Shown here in pieces: positions 47,185 through 56,707 of a stretch of DNA of 64,000 nt. The notes beneath the pieces were generated by a model, which did not search any database, was not told where the DNA came from, and was given only the letters and a program-made list of their open reading frames with translations. Source of the stretch: Bacteroidales bacterium (lineage in GTDB: Bacteria > Bacteroidota > Bacteroidia > Bacteroidales > VadinHA17); the NCBI GenBank assembly GCA_021738535.1, contig JAIPBU010000002.1:1-64000 (forward strand), read 5' to 3'. The translations under genes and the position numbers were made by a program. How positions within the stretch are numbered: position 1 is the stretch's first letter; each line of letters opens with the position of its first letter.

Positions 47185-47217
47185 TATTTAATCTCTTTTC
47201 ATGGGACAGGCGGTTTA

Positions 47218-48270
47218 TTACTTGAGGATTTTCACCCTGGCATTATGACTCAGTGTTTCAAAGCCATCGCTTACAACCCTTTCATTTGGTTCCAGGCCTC
47301 TCAGTACCTGGACTGATTCATTATTTTCAAGGCCCGTTTGAATAACTCTTTCCCGTGCCACACCTTTTTCAACAACAAAAACCGTCATTCCTCTTTGTCT
47401 TGAGAGGATAATATCTTTGGGTATTACTATGGCTGAATCAGCCCTGCTGGTTATTATGTCAGCTTTAACAAACATTCCCGGCCTGAGCTTTAAGCCCGGG
47501 TTGTTTATTTCTATTTTGCCTTTAAATGTTCTTGTTTCAGGGTTTATGGCCGGCGAAAGCTGGCTGATACGGCCATTCAGGGTGTCACCGGGCAGTGCAT
47601 AGTTTGTTATCCTTACCTCTTTGCCGGTACTTATATCATTGATATATCTTTCAGGAAGGTTTATATCAAGCATCATTTTCTTGTAATCCATTAGCCCTGC
47701 TATGGTTTTTCCGGTTTCTATTTCTGATCCCTGTGTGTAGTAGGGTAACCCGGTTATAACAGCATCAAAAGGAGATGTAATATTCATTTTTTCCATCTGT
47801 ATGCGGGCATTCTTTACTGAAATCTGGGCATTGGCATAATCATAACCGGACTGCTTGAGGTCGTTAAGCGTAACCCCCCCCTTCTCATACAGGGATTCCT
47901 GCTTTTCAAGTTTACTTTTTGCAAGCTCAAGGTTTAGTTCATGTAACTCAAGCTTGACATTGTTTTCATACTCCTCATCCTCAAGACGTGCTATCAGCGA
48001 GCCTTTACTGACCCTGTCGCCCAGTTCCCATTTCCTGCCTGTAGCCGGGTTTTCTTCAAGGTAATACCTGGCAGGTATTTCTGATTTCAGCTCAACATCA
48101 ACAACCGGGTACACAGTGCCGGTTGTATTTATATATTCTTCAATAGATTTCAGTTTAATATCATCTACCGATACCGGTATTTCTACATCGGCTTCCAGGC
48201 CAGGGTCCTGGTTGTTGCATCCCGTAATAAGGATGAATAATAGTGCCGGAATGATCAATTTTATTTTCAT
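47218..48270 (-). CDS. Efflux periplasmic adaptor (membrane-fusion) lipoprotein
   Basis: A 350-residue RND adaptor with a lipoprotein signal (FILITGC, Cys18). It then has the barrel-sandwich hybrid, a short alpha-hairpin (about 105-150), a beta-barrel domain and a membrane-proximal domain. It links the RND pump and the outer-membrane channel in the periplasm. The typical strings INITSPFDAVITGLPYY (lipoyl-like) and GMFVKADII are seen. Gap of 33 bp to the RND gene. Confidence 0.92.
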   Translation of the reverse strand: MKIKLIIPALLFILITGCNNQDPGLEADVEIPVSVDDIKLKSIEEYINTTGTVYPVVDVELKSEIPARYYLEENPATGRKWELGDRVSKGSLIARLEDEEYENNVKLELHELNLELAKSKLEKQESLYEKGGVTLNDLKQSGYDYANAQISVKNARIQMEKMNITSPFDAVITGLPYYTQGSEIETGKTIAGLMDYKKMMLDINLPERYINDISTGKEVRITNYALPGDTLNGRISQLSPAINPETRTFKGKIEINNPGLKLRPGMFVKADIITSRADSAIVIPKDIILSRQRGMTVFVVEKGVARERVIQTGLENNESVQVLRGLEPNERVVSDGFETLSHNARVKILK

Positions 48271-48284
48271 GATATGATTATGTT

Positions 48285-49754
48285 TTATAATTCTGTATTG
48301 TTGTTTTCATTTTCAGTGCTTACAGGCTGTTGAGCTTCAAAATCGTAGAGTGTCTGTATCTTCAGGTTAAGAAGCTCAAGCTTATATGATATCAGAGCAT
48401 TGGTAAGTGCCAGCTGTTTTTCGGAAAGCTGGTTCTGGTAAATGTTGAGATCCATTCCTGTAAGATCGCCGTTTTCGTATTTCTCAAGATTGAGCTCATA
48501 TGTCAGCTGTGCATTCTTCACATTCTGTTTTGCAATCTCAATCTGATTCTTAAGGTTTGTAAGGTTCCTGTATACCTTGCGGATATTGATTATAATATCA
48601 TTCTCCTCCTGCTCATAATTGATCCTCTGTGATTCAATGGATGCCTCTGCAGCCTTGATTCGTGATTCTCTTTCTCCCCAATCCCACAGGGGGATGGAAA
48701 AGGAGAGTGATACCTGCTGGTTATCGGTAGGGCTGGCATAAATATTACCTAAATTTTCATTATCACCGAATAAGCCCACAGACAGGTTCAGGTCGCCGTG
48801 AAACTCATTAAGCGCCTTTGTTTGTATAAGTGAGAACTCAGAATTTTCAATATCAATCTCTCTCTGCCTGAGCTCCATCCTGTTTTTAAGTCCGTGATCA
48901 AGGGCAAATGCAATATCCACGTCTACAGTGTCAACACTTATATCCGGGATTACAATTACATCATCATACAGGCTCATGCCAATAAGTAGTTTAAAATCAT
49001 CTTTGGCATCCTCCAGGCTAACTCTCTGGTTATCCACATCGGAGTTTGATGTAGCCAGGTTCAGTTCAGCCTGGAAGAGTTCTTCCCTGGCCGACAGGCC
49101 CGCATCAACCTTGTTTTTTATGATCTCATAACTCTTCTTCATGTTCTCATAAGCTTCCTTCTCAATAATAAGGCTTTGCTGCTGCTGGTAAACCAGGTAG
49201 AAATACTGGGCTACCTGTCTTTCCAGTGACAGCCTCTGTATTGCATAGTTAAGTCTTGAGTTTTCCAGTGCCAGCTCAAGCTCCTTGATCCTGAGCTTAG
49301 TACGGTTATAGGTAAAGAGGGGCTGGTTGATATTAAGTGAAAGATTATTACTGAAACCTTTCGTTCGTGTATCATTGTATTCACTGTAAGAATTTTGCCA
49401 TGACAGTGTATTTGTAAGTGAAATTGTTGCATCGGTAGCAACAATGGGCTGAGAAATCCTGAATGTTCCCAGGCTGGATGTGGTCTCCCTCGTATTCCAT
49501 TGTGAAATAAGATCATTAAACTCCCTGTTGTGTGTGTAGCTGAAAGGGTTTATTGACAATGAAAAGTTGGACTTAAGAGCTGCTCTCTGAGCATTAAGAT
49601 TTTCTCTGCTTCTCTCCAGGTTGAGCCTTGTCATTTTTATGGACGGGCTGTTCTCTTCTGCAATTGCCATTGCGGATTCAAGAGTAAGTCCCTGCTGTGC
49701 ATAGATCCCCATAAAAAGGCAGGATGTAAATACTATTAAAACTATTTTTTTCAC
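48285..49754 (-). CDS. TolC-family outer-membrane efflux protein
   Basis: A 489-residue outer-membrane channel with a signal peptide (1-19, ending in MGIYAQ) and two repeats of long coiled-coil helices, each with the usual TolC pattern (AEENSPSIKMTRLNLERS in repeat 1; AELNLATSNSDVDNQ; NLKNQIEIAKQNVKNAQLTY in repeat 2). It provides the exit duct for the RND adaptor complex of the same operon. Length is normal. Gap of 14 bp to the adaptor gene. Confidence 0.93.
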   Translation of the reverse strand: MKKIVLIVFTSCLFMGIYAQQGLTLESAMAIAEENSPSIKMTRLNLERSRENLNAQRAALKSNFSLSINPFSYTHNREFNDLISQWNTRETTSSLGTFRISQPIVATDATISLTNTLSWQNSYSEYNDTRTKGFSNNLSLNINQPLFTYNRTKLRIKELELALENSRLNYAIQRLSLERQVAQYFYLVYQQQQSLIIEKEAYENMKKSYEIIKNKVDAGLSAREELFQAELNLATSNSDVDNQRVSLEDAKDDFKLLIGMSLYDDVIVIPDISVDTVDVDIAFALDHGLKNRMELRQREIDIENSEFSLIQTKALNEFHGDLNLSVGLFGDNENLGNIYASPTDNQQVSLSFSIPLWDWGERESRIKAAEASIESQRINYEQEENDIIINIRKVYRNLTNLKNQIEIAKQNVKNAQLTYELNLEKYENGDLTGMDLNIYQNQLSEKQLALTNALISYKLELLNLKIQTLYDFEAQQPVSTENENNNTEL

Positions 49755-49772
49755 TTGATTATTTTTTTACGA

Positions 49773-52700
49773 TTAATTATACATATTTTGCTTAACCCAT
49801 TTAATGGCATCTCCGTTAACGGTTCTTCCTTCTGAGCTGTTTGTAAGAATTACTCTTGCAGAGTCAGGAGACAGGTAATACGATCCAAGATGGTTCCAGC
49901 CGTTATCTGCATTTTCCCAGTCCACTATAACATCTTCCTCACCGTCATCATGCTCAACTGTAAAGTGCAGGTCTTTCATCGCATTCCTTCCGCCTCCCCT
50001 GTCAGCAGTCATCCTGCCTCCTCTTTTGCCTATGTATGTGTATACGTCGTAATAACCGGGCTGATCAATACTGGCTGTCCAGCTTACATGTCTCTCACCC
50101 TTGCCCGCCCTGGTGTATACAGCTGATTTGACATATTCACCGTAATAATTACTCCTGATTGTCTTTTGCCAGTATTCAGGTGCCCACCATACAAACATTT
50201 CCCTGTAGTCACTTCCCTGTTCGGAGCCTATATTAAGCCATTGCTTCAGTCGGCCCGATGATAATTCCTGGTAAATACGGAAGCCAGGATCTTCATTATC
50301 CACTATTGTTTCATTTGACTCATGCATAAGTGGCAGCTTGTCCAGCACTTCTTCATTTTCAGTATTTTCATCTGTTTTACCTTCCATAGCATCCATAAGA
50401 GGAAACTGCAGCTCTCCCGGGTTATTCTTTGAAAACAAAGTATTTATTATCATTGCCCTTGGCTCAGCATCGAGTATAATACTTATCCTTTTTGCCTGCT
50501 CTGCATCAAGCATAATAATTTTTTCGGGATCGTCTGCCTGCATATTACTACCCGTCATCCCCATGCGCAAACTGCCTCTGCCGGATGCATTCATAGTGAT
50601 AGAAACATTACCACCCCTGCCTCCACCCGGGCCTCTTCCCCCTGTACGGAAAGATGCATTGAAGATTCCGGGTGTGCTCTCAGGGTTTGATGCCGTGAAA
50701 TTAACCCTGTACCTTGTTCTGTTACCAACAACAACCTCGTTTACAGAAATGTCGGTAAAAAGAAAACCTGGTTGACCAACGCCCTCATACCAGTTATCGA
50801 TATGGGCAAACAGGTCAAATCCAAATCTTTCTTTCAGATCCCTGCTGAACTTATTTATATCAATGTTACTGAACTGATTCTGTTCGAGGTAAGAGTAAAA
50901 CCAGCCGTTGAATTCTTCGATACCTGCTTCAGCCCTCATGAGGTTAAAAAGGTAATCTCCTTTTAATGAGAGGATTATGCTTGTGGTGTCGTTTGAGGGA
51001 TTCATTGCCAGTATATCTTTCATGCTGTGCTCACGCAGAATTGTGTTTGCTTTGTCGTTTTCAGTCATTCCCCCGAGGAACATCCTCTGAAAGCCGGATT
51101 GTGGAGTCTCCGTTTTTTGCAGGTGGGTTTCAAAAACAGCATTTATCACCGGGTACTTTTCTGAGTAAAAATTGTTTTTATAAAAATAGAAACTGGGCCC
51201 CAGCAGGTATCTGCCACGTACCTGTGTGCGATCACCTCCCCTGTTAAACCTGAATTCAGAGCTCGTTATAAAAGTATTCCTGACAAAATTATTGAAAGCC
51301 CTGACCTGTATCTCCTTATCAGTTATTACCTGGTTGCTCCTTTCCATTCTTTTCTTCTGCCTTTTAATGGTCCGGTAGAAGCCTGCATCATTCATGGTTG
51401 CCAGCTTCTCAGGGACAAATATCATTGATGGCTGAACCTCTGCTCTTGTCTGTGTGTTTTTCTTCTCAACGGAATTAAAATGTACGGGTACCTCGACAAG
51501 GCTTAAACTGCCAAAGGGATATTCTGCGTTGAAATTTGTCTCCAGCTCGGTAATAATACCTGATATCAGGTGGCCTATTGTATCATTTAATTCCTTGAGA
51601 TCATCCCTGAAATAATCGTGCCCTTCGTAGTAGTGGGCAATAAAATCAATTGAATCAACTGTGATAGTATCACTGCTGTATTTCCCCTGTGCCAGGCTCA
51701 GTCCTGTTAAAGGGCTATTATTCATGAAATACCAGTAGTCTTCATCAGATGACCTCTCTCCCTGGGAAACTGCCACAAGCTTATTGTTGCGTTTTACTTT
51801 GAGACTGTAATTGGTAAAGTCTACATCAATCCTGGCGGGATTGTCCGGGTAATAGTTTAAACCGGATACCGGGTACCAGTGGGTTTCCGGAGTGAGGAGG
51901 AGATACTCATCTCTTTGTATCACATGTTTTCTGTCTACTCTCACAGGGCCTATGCTGAGGCTGTTTTCTTTTATGTCATCCGTGTACCAGGGATAACAGA
52001 ATGCCTCTTCTATTGATCCGTTGTATTTAAAAGAAATGTTTATTGATGAATCCGGGGCAAGCGGAGAAGATGGATTTATTGTTATAATATGACCATCAGT
52101 ATTATAAGTGCCTGTGCCCTCTATGTCTATATTACTAATCTTAAGACCGCTGTTAAGGGAGAACAAAATCTGTTCTACTTCTTTTCCTGTATTGTTGCGA
52201 CAACTAAGATTTGCAATGGCCTTTATCTCTTTGTTCATGTATTCAATTTCAATATCTGCCGAGGTGGTCTCCAGGAAATTGCTGCCCTGGTATAGCCTGT
52301 TGGTCTCAATTACTTCATGTTTGAGTTTTTCATCACTGAAGTAATCGTTCAGGAAATAGAAAGCTGAAAAAGCTGAAATAACTGCAAACACAATAACCGA
52401 GGTAATGGAAATTAAACGATGGCTTACTGATTGTGGCAGTCTCTTAAACATTAAGATGGTAAGGGAAATAAACAAAAGGCCCAGTGAAGTGTACATTATC
52501 CTTTGCGAGACTATTATACCCGGCTCACTGAAACCCGATATTGTCGATTTAAATACGGGAAAACCGAAGAGCATATAATCAAAAAAGGAGTTCAGCCTGT
52601 TAAAAAGGTAGAACATATTAAGAGCGGCAAGTCCCAGGAGTAAGAGGAAGGTAACAGCCTGGTTTTTTATAAGTGTCATTAGTATGTAAGCAAGACCCAG

Positions 52701-53183
52701 GCTGAATATCAGTGTGGGGATGCTTATAAGCAGGATATATTCGAAGTAGGCTGCAATATCGATAGATGCCTGTGGTGAAATAATGTTTATTATAAGGCAT
52801 ATTAACAGCACCAGAAGGTTTACCCCCAGAAAAAGCCTTAAAATACCGAGCGTTTTTCCGGTAATATATTCCAGGTTCGACATTGGCCTTGTATATAGAA
52901 CTTCATTGGTATCCAGCTTTTTGTCTCTTTTCAGAAAGTCGGAGGCAAGGAATATTACTATAAGCGACTGGGCAATATTTATCATGTACAGGTTGATCTG
53001 GGGCAGTGTGGAGGGTATCGCAAGTGTCTGCCATGCTTCATTCCCTACAGGGCTGAACATGCCAATATTCATGAGAGTAAGAATAAATAGGGCTCCCAGG
53101 GAGAATAGTCTGAAAAGCCAGCTGCGGCGAAGGGTTTTTGCCTCATACCGGGCAACTGTCCTGATGTTGTGTACGGAGATCAT
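49773..53183 (-). CDS. ABC-2 permease fused to inactive M1-peptidase-like and golvesin-like domains
   Basis: A 1136-residue fusion. Residues 1-280 are an ABC-2 permease with about seven helices. Residues 290-830 have the beta-sandwich and helical layout of M1 aminopeptidases found fused to ABC permeases (for example YPFGSLSLVEVPVHF near 556), but no HExxH zinc motif is present, so this region should be inactive as a peptidase. A Gly-rich linker (RGPGGGRGG, 850-858) follows. Residues about 1030-1136 (RHVSWTASIDQPGYYDVY and LTNSSEGRTVNGDAIKWV) resemble the golvesin/Xly C-terminal sugar-binding-like domain. The large ectodomain should face the periplasm. It pairs with the ABC ATPase gene 4 bp upstream. 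Role inferred: substrate capture or a mechanical element of an ABC pump linked to RND efflux. Confidence 0.78.
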   Translation of the reverse strand: MISVHNIRTVARYEAKTLRRSWLFRLFSLGALFILTLMNIGMFSPVGNEAWQTLAIPSTLPQINLYMINIAQSLIVIFLASDFLKRDKKLDTNEVLYTRPMSNLEYITGKTLGILRLFLGVNLLVLLICLIINIISPQASIDIAAYFEYILLISIPTLIFSLGLAYILMTLIKNQAVTFLLLLGLAALNMFYLFNRLNSFFDYMLFGFPVFKSTISGFSEPGIIVSQRIMYTSLGLLFISLTILMFKRLPQSVSHRLISITSVIVFAVISAFSAFYFLNDYFSDEKLKHEVIETNRLYQGSNFLETTSADIEIEYMNKEIKAIANLSCRNNTGKEVEQILFSLNSGLKISNIDIEGTGTYNTDGHIITINPSSPLAPDSSINISFKYNGSIEEAFCYPWYTDDIKENSLSIGPVRVDRKHVIQRDEYLLLTPETHWYPVSGLNYYPDNPARIDVDFTNYSLKVKRNNKLVAVSQGERSSDEDYWYFMNNSPLTGLSLAQGKYSSDTITVDSIDFIAHYYEGHDYFRDDLKELNDTIGHLISGIITELETNFNAEYPFGSLSLVEVPVHFNSVEKKNTQTRAEVQPSMIFVPEKLATMNDAGFYRTIKRQKKRMERSNQVITDKEIQVRAFNNFVRNTFITSSEFRFNRGGDRTQVRGRYLLGPSFYFYKNNFYSEKYPVINAVFETHLQKTETPQSGFQRMFLGGMTENDKANTILREHSMKDILAMNPSNDTTSIILSLKGDYLFNLMRAEAGIEEFNGWFYSYLEQNQFSNIDINKFSRDLKERFGFDLFAHIDNWYEGVGQPGFLFTDISVNEVVVGNRTRYRVNFTASNPESTPGIFNASFRTGGRGPGGGRGGNVSITMNASGRGSLRMGMTGSNMQADDPEKIIMLDAEQAKRISIILDAEPRAMIINTLFSKNNPGELQFPLMDAMEGKTDENTENEEVLDKLPLMHESNETIVDNEDPGFRIYQELSSGRLKQWLNIGSEQGSDYREMFVWWAPEYWQKTIRSNYYGEYVKSAVYTRAGKGERHVSWTASIDQPGYYDVYTYIGKRGGRMTADRGGGRNAMKDLHFTVEHDDGEEDVIVDWENADNGWNHLGSYYLSPDSARVILTNSSEGRTVNGDAIKWVKQNMYN

Positions 53184-53187
53184 TGGT

Positions 53188-54084
53188 TTAGATTTTTAAG
53201 CTTAATCCCTTTGTTTTGTGCTCCATGTAATATACATAGGCATGTTCAAGGTTTGGTTCTATTATTTTGCCGTCAAAGCCGGGGGATTCGTCAGCTACAA
53301 CCTGAGCATCCCATCCCATCTCACTGGGCATGGAAGAAATAATATGTAACCTGTCTTTAATTTCGTCGTATTGTTCCTGTGTAAGGCTCAGGTTAAAGAC
53401 GTGACCTTCTGCAGCTCCGGTTAATTCAGAAGGAGATCCCGAAAAAATCATCTCACCTCTGTTCAGAAGGGCCATTTTCTGACATGTTGATGAAATGTCA
53501 CCTACAATATGTGTTGACAATATAATGGTTACATCATTCTGGCTGAGATCAGAAAGTATATTCCTGAACCTGATCCTTTCATCGGGATCAAGACCTGTTG
53601 TTGGTTCATCCACAACAATAATCCGCGGGTTGCCAATCAATGCCTGGGCAATGCCCAGTCTCCTTTTCATCCCCCCCGAGAGTTTGTTCGCCTTTCGGTC
53701 ACGTACTTCTAGCAGACCAACCCTGTCAAGCAACTCATCAACCATGTTGATGCGCTCTTTCCTGTTTCTGATCCCGGCAAGCGATCCTGCATAATCGAGA
53801 AATTCCCAGGTCCTGAATCGTGTGAAGAATCGAAAATCCTGCGGAAGGTAACCAAGGTATGAGCGTAACTTCTTCCTGTTTTTGCGGATACTCTCTCCGT
53901 TTATCAATACATCACCTGATGATGGTTTCATAAGTGCCACCAGCACTTTCATAAGTGTTGACTTGCCTGCACCGTTCGGACCAAGAAGACCGAACATCCC
54001 TTCTTCAATAAGCAGGTTGATGTTTTTTACGGCATGATTACCGTTCCTGTATACTACATTAAGATCATTAATTTCGATCTTCAT
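53188..54084 (-). CDS. ABC transporter ATP-binding protein
   Basis: A 298-residue ATPase: Walker A GPNGAGKST, Q-loop LPQ, signature KLSGGMKRR, Walker B IIVVDEPTTGLD, H-loop STH. It is clearly paralogous to the ABC domain of the RND fusion protein: both share MFGLLGPNGAGK, GLDP-ERIRFRN, and a tail with EPNLEHAYVYYM here against PNLEDSYLWLL there. It drives the adjacent ABC-2 fusion permease and opens the seven-gene efflux operon. Confidence 0.93.
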   Translation of the reverse strand: MKIEINDLNVVYRNGNHAVKNINLLIEEGMFGLLGPNGAGKSTLMKVLVALMKPSSGDVLINGESIRKNRKKLRSYLGYLPQDFRFFTRFRTWEFLDYAGSLAGIRNRKERINMVDELLDRVGLLEVRDRKANKLSGGMKRRLGIAQALIGNPRIIVVDEPTTGLDPDERIRFRNILSDLSQNDVTIILSTHIVGDISSTCQKMALLNRGEMIFSGSPSELTGAAEGHVFNLSLTQEQYDEIKDRLHIISSMPSEMGWDAQVVADESPGFDGKIIEPNLEHAYVYYMEHKTKGLSLKI

Positions 54085-54130
54085 CTGGTTAATAGTTGTT
54101 TATTACAGTTTATATGACGTCTAAAGGACG

Positions 54131-54171
54131 AATAATATTTCAAAATGATGGTAATATTTTATCAAAATATA
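54131..54171. promoter_or_regulatory. AT-rich inverted repeats in the divergent efflux/HD region
   Basis: ATATTTT (54154-54160) and AAAATAT (54164-54170) form a perfect inverted repeat with a 3-base centre. A related shorter copy, AATATTTCAAAAT, lies about 20 bp before it. They lie between the divergent efflux operon and the HD gene and could be operators. No regulator gene is adjacent. Confidence 0.35.
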
Positions 54172-54232
54172 TGTTATAAATATGATAAGCCCATCAAAAA
54201 TCAAATAATTATCAGCTTGTAAAAGATATTTC

Positions 54233-54240
54233 TACTTTTG
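54233..54240 (+). promoter_or_regulatory. Possible -7 box of the HD-domain gene
   Basis: TACTTTTG fits TAnnTTTG, 20 bp upstream of the TTG start at 54261. A -33 element is not clear. Confidence 0.45.
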
Positions 54241-54260
54241 TAAAACAAAGAAAAAAAGAA

Positions 54261-55517
54261 TTGAGTCCCGGAATTAACAAACTGAAGATTTTAAATGATC
54301 CTGTTCATGGCTTCATCAAGATCCCTTTTGAATTTATTTATGATCTTATTGAAGACCCCTGGTTTCAAAGGTTGAGGTTTATCAGGCAGCTGGGACTGAC
54401 TGACCTTGTTTATCCCGGAGCCACACACAGCAGGTTCATTCATAGCATCGGTACACTATATCTTATGGATCAGGCTTTAAATACCCTTATTAGTAAGGGG
54501 GTTGATATTAGTGAACAGGAATATGAGGCCGCTCTTATTGCAATTCTGTGTCATGACCTTGGTCATGGTCCCTTCTCTCATTCTCTTGAATTCAATTTTT
54601 CAGGTGCAGTAAGTCATGAAATGATTTCACAGGCTATAATGGGCCTTCTTAATGAAAAATATGAGGGCAGGCTTACTATGGCCATGAAGATGTTTAGTGG
54701 AAAATACGAAAGAGATTTTTTTAACTCGCTTATATCCAGTCAGGTTGATATGGACAGGCTGGATTACCTTGTTAGAGACAGCTTTTATACCGGTGTTATA
54801 GAAGGCTCAGTTGGTTCTGACCGTATAATAAGCATGCTGAATGCAGTTGATGATAAACTCGTAGTTGAGGAAAAAGGAGTTTATTCAATAGAGAAGTTTC
54901 TTATTGCACGCCGTTTTATGTACTGGCAGGTGTATATGCATAAAACAGTACTTGCCGCAGATCAACTCCTGCGAAGATTAATAGAAAGGGCCAGAAAGCT
55001 GCTGAACGATGGTAGAAATATTAAATCAGCCGTTTCAGTTGACTATTTTCTGAAAACAGGCTATGATAATAAATTGCAGTCTGATAAGGATGTAAATAAG
55101 TTTACCGAAATGTTTTTCAGGCTGGACGATAATGAACTGGTGTCTTCTGTGCGTGGGTGGATAGATAGTGGCGACAGGATTCTTTCAGACCTGGCGCTTT
55201 CTTTTATCTACAGGCGACTGCCTGCAATTGAGCTCTCTGAAAGCCCCGTTAGCAGTGAAAAAAGAGACAGGATTATCGAAACTCTTTCAAAAAAGAATGA
55301 TTTCCGCAGAGGGGATATTGACAGTTATGTGTATACAGGATGTATCTCGAACCAGACATATGCACCCGCAGCACCAAGTGTAAAAATTCTTACACGCGAA
55401 GGCTCACTCAGGGACTTAACAGAGCTTTCAGGCATAGTGAAGCATGAAGCATTGTCAAAGGATACTAAAAGACATTTTTTGTGTTATCCCAAAGATATCA
55501 GGGATATGGAAACTTAA
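54261..55517 (+). CDS. HD-domain phosphohydrolase (SAMHD1/dGTPase-like)
   Basis: A 418-residue metal-dependent phosphohydrolase. HD motif residues are in HSRFIHSIGT and LCHDLGHGPFSHSLE, with a later Asp in VDMDRLDYLVRDS. The N-terminus KILNDPVHGFIKIP is typical of the group related to SAMHD1, which hydrolyses dNTPs; some relatives have other nucleotide substrates. The start is TTG at 54261, as it gives the family's N-terminus and no ATG lies nearby. It precedes the lipid A genes on the same strand, with a 30-bp gap. Confidence 0.88.
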   Translation: MSPGINKLKILNDPVHGFIKIPFEFIYDLIEDPWFQRLRFIRQLGLTDLVYPGATHSRFIHSIGTLYLMDQALNTLISKGVDISEQEYEAALIAILCHDLGHGPFSHSLEFNFSGAVSHEMISQAIMGLLNEKYEGRLTMAMKMFSGKYERDFFNSLISSQVDMDRLDYLVRDSFYTGVIEGSVGSDRIISMLNAVDDKLVVEEKGVYSIEKFLIARRFMYWQVYMHKTVLAADQLLRRLIERARKLLNDGRNIKSAVSVDYFLKTGYDNKLQSDKDVNKFTEMFFRLDDNELVSSVRGWIDSGDRILSDLALSFIYRRLPAIELSESPVSSEKRDRIIETLSKKNDFRRGDIDSYVYTGCISNQTYAPAAPSVKILTREGSLRDLTELSGIVKHEALSKDTKRHFLCYPKDIRDMET

Positions 55518-55547
55518 TATAATTGTGATGTTTATTTAAAATTTTAT

Positions 55548-56582
55548 ATGATGAAATTTAAAGCTAATGAGATAGCAAAATATCTGGATGGTATAATTGA
55601 TGGTGATGAGGAAGCTACTGTCAATACCGTAGCAAAAATTGAAGAAGGCCACAAGGGTGCTCTTTCTTTCCTGTCAAATATGGCATATGAAAAATATATT
55701 TATACCACGGATTCATCAATTGTAATTGTGAACAATGATTTCGTACCGTCTTCACCGGTCAGGGCAACATTGATTAAAGTGGATAATGCTTATGAAGCCT
55801 TTGCTACTTTACTTAATATATACCAGCAGTCTAAACCCCGTAATACAGGTATTCATAAAAGTGCGGTTATCGAGGAATCAGCAAAGATAGGAGAGGATGT
55901 TTATATTGGTGCACATGTATATATTGGCGAGAGTGTTATCCTTGGTAACGGGTGTTCTGTATATTCCAATTCAAGTGTGGGCGACAAATGCAGAATTGGT
56001 GATGGTACCAGTATCTATGCAGGTGTAACAATATACCATGAGTGCGAAATAGGTGAAAACTGCACCATACATGCAGGAACAGTTATCGGAAGCGACGGAT
56101 TTGGCTTTGCCCCCGGGGCAGAACAAAATTATACAAAGATCCCTCAGCTTGGAAATGTAATAGTTGAAGATAATGTTGAGATAGGAGCAAATGTGGTTAT
56201 TGACCGTGCAACAATGGGATCGACAATAATCAGGAAGGGAGTTAAACTGGATAACCTGATACAGGTAGGACATAATGTTGAAATAGGAGAGAATACCGTT
56301 ATGGCCGGTCAGACCGGGGTGGCAGGTTCAACTAAAATAGGCAGGAACTGTATGTTTGGCGGTCAGGTTGGGATCACAGGCCATGTCAGCGTGGCTGACG
56401 GTACAAAGGCAGCTGCCCAGACCGGTATCAGCGGACCTGTTAAAAAGGAAAATACGGTGCTCTACGGATCTCCTGCTTTTGAGTACAGGAAATTCCAGCA
56501 ATCATATATAGTATTCAGGAAGCTGCCCGATCTGAAGTCCCGGGTTGATAAACTGGAAGACCAGGTTAAGAACAATAAATGA
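55548..56582 (+). CDS. lpxD: UDP-3-O-(3-hydroxyacyl)glucosamine N-acyltransferase
   Basis: A 344-residue lipid A enzyme that adds the N-linked 3-hydroxyacyl chain to UDP-3-O-acylglucosamine. The N-terminal uridine-binding domain (about 1-100) is followed by a left-handed beta-helix of hexapeptide repeats (about 105-300; for example IGEDVYIGAHVYIG) with the catalytic His region in QVGHNVEIGENTVMAGQ. ATG at 55548 or the next codon, ATG 55551. First of the lpxD, lpxC-fabZ, lpxA series. Confidence 0.95.
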   Translation: MMKFKANEIAKYLDGIIDGDEEATVNTVAKIEEGHKGALSFLSNMAYEKYIYTTDSSIVIVNNDFVPSSPVRATLIKVDNAYEAFATLLNIYQQSKPRNTGIHKSAVIEESAKIGEDVYIGAHVYIGESVILGNGCSVYSNSSVGDKCRIGDGTSIYAGVTIYHECEIGENCTIHAGTVIGSDGFGFAPGAEQNYTKIPQLGNVIVEDNVEIGANVVIDRATMGSTIIRKGVKLDNLIQVGHNVEIGENTVMAGQTGVAGSTKIGRNCMFGGQVGITGHVSVADGTKAAAQTGISGPVKKENTVLYGSPAFEYRKFQQSYIVFRKLPDLKSRVDKLEDQVKNNK

Positions 56583-56707
56583 TATAATCAATTCTGTTCC
56601 AAATTAATAGTGTTGATATAAACCATGTTAGAACGGTTTTTTATAGCACGTTCGAAAAAATTTTTATTTCTTTGCACGCATATTAATAAGTAACATACCA
56701 GTATTTT

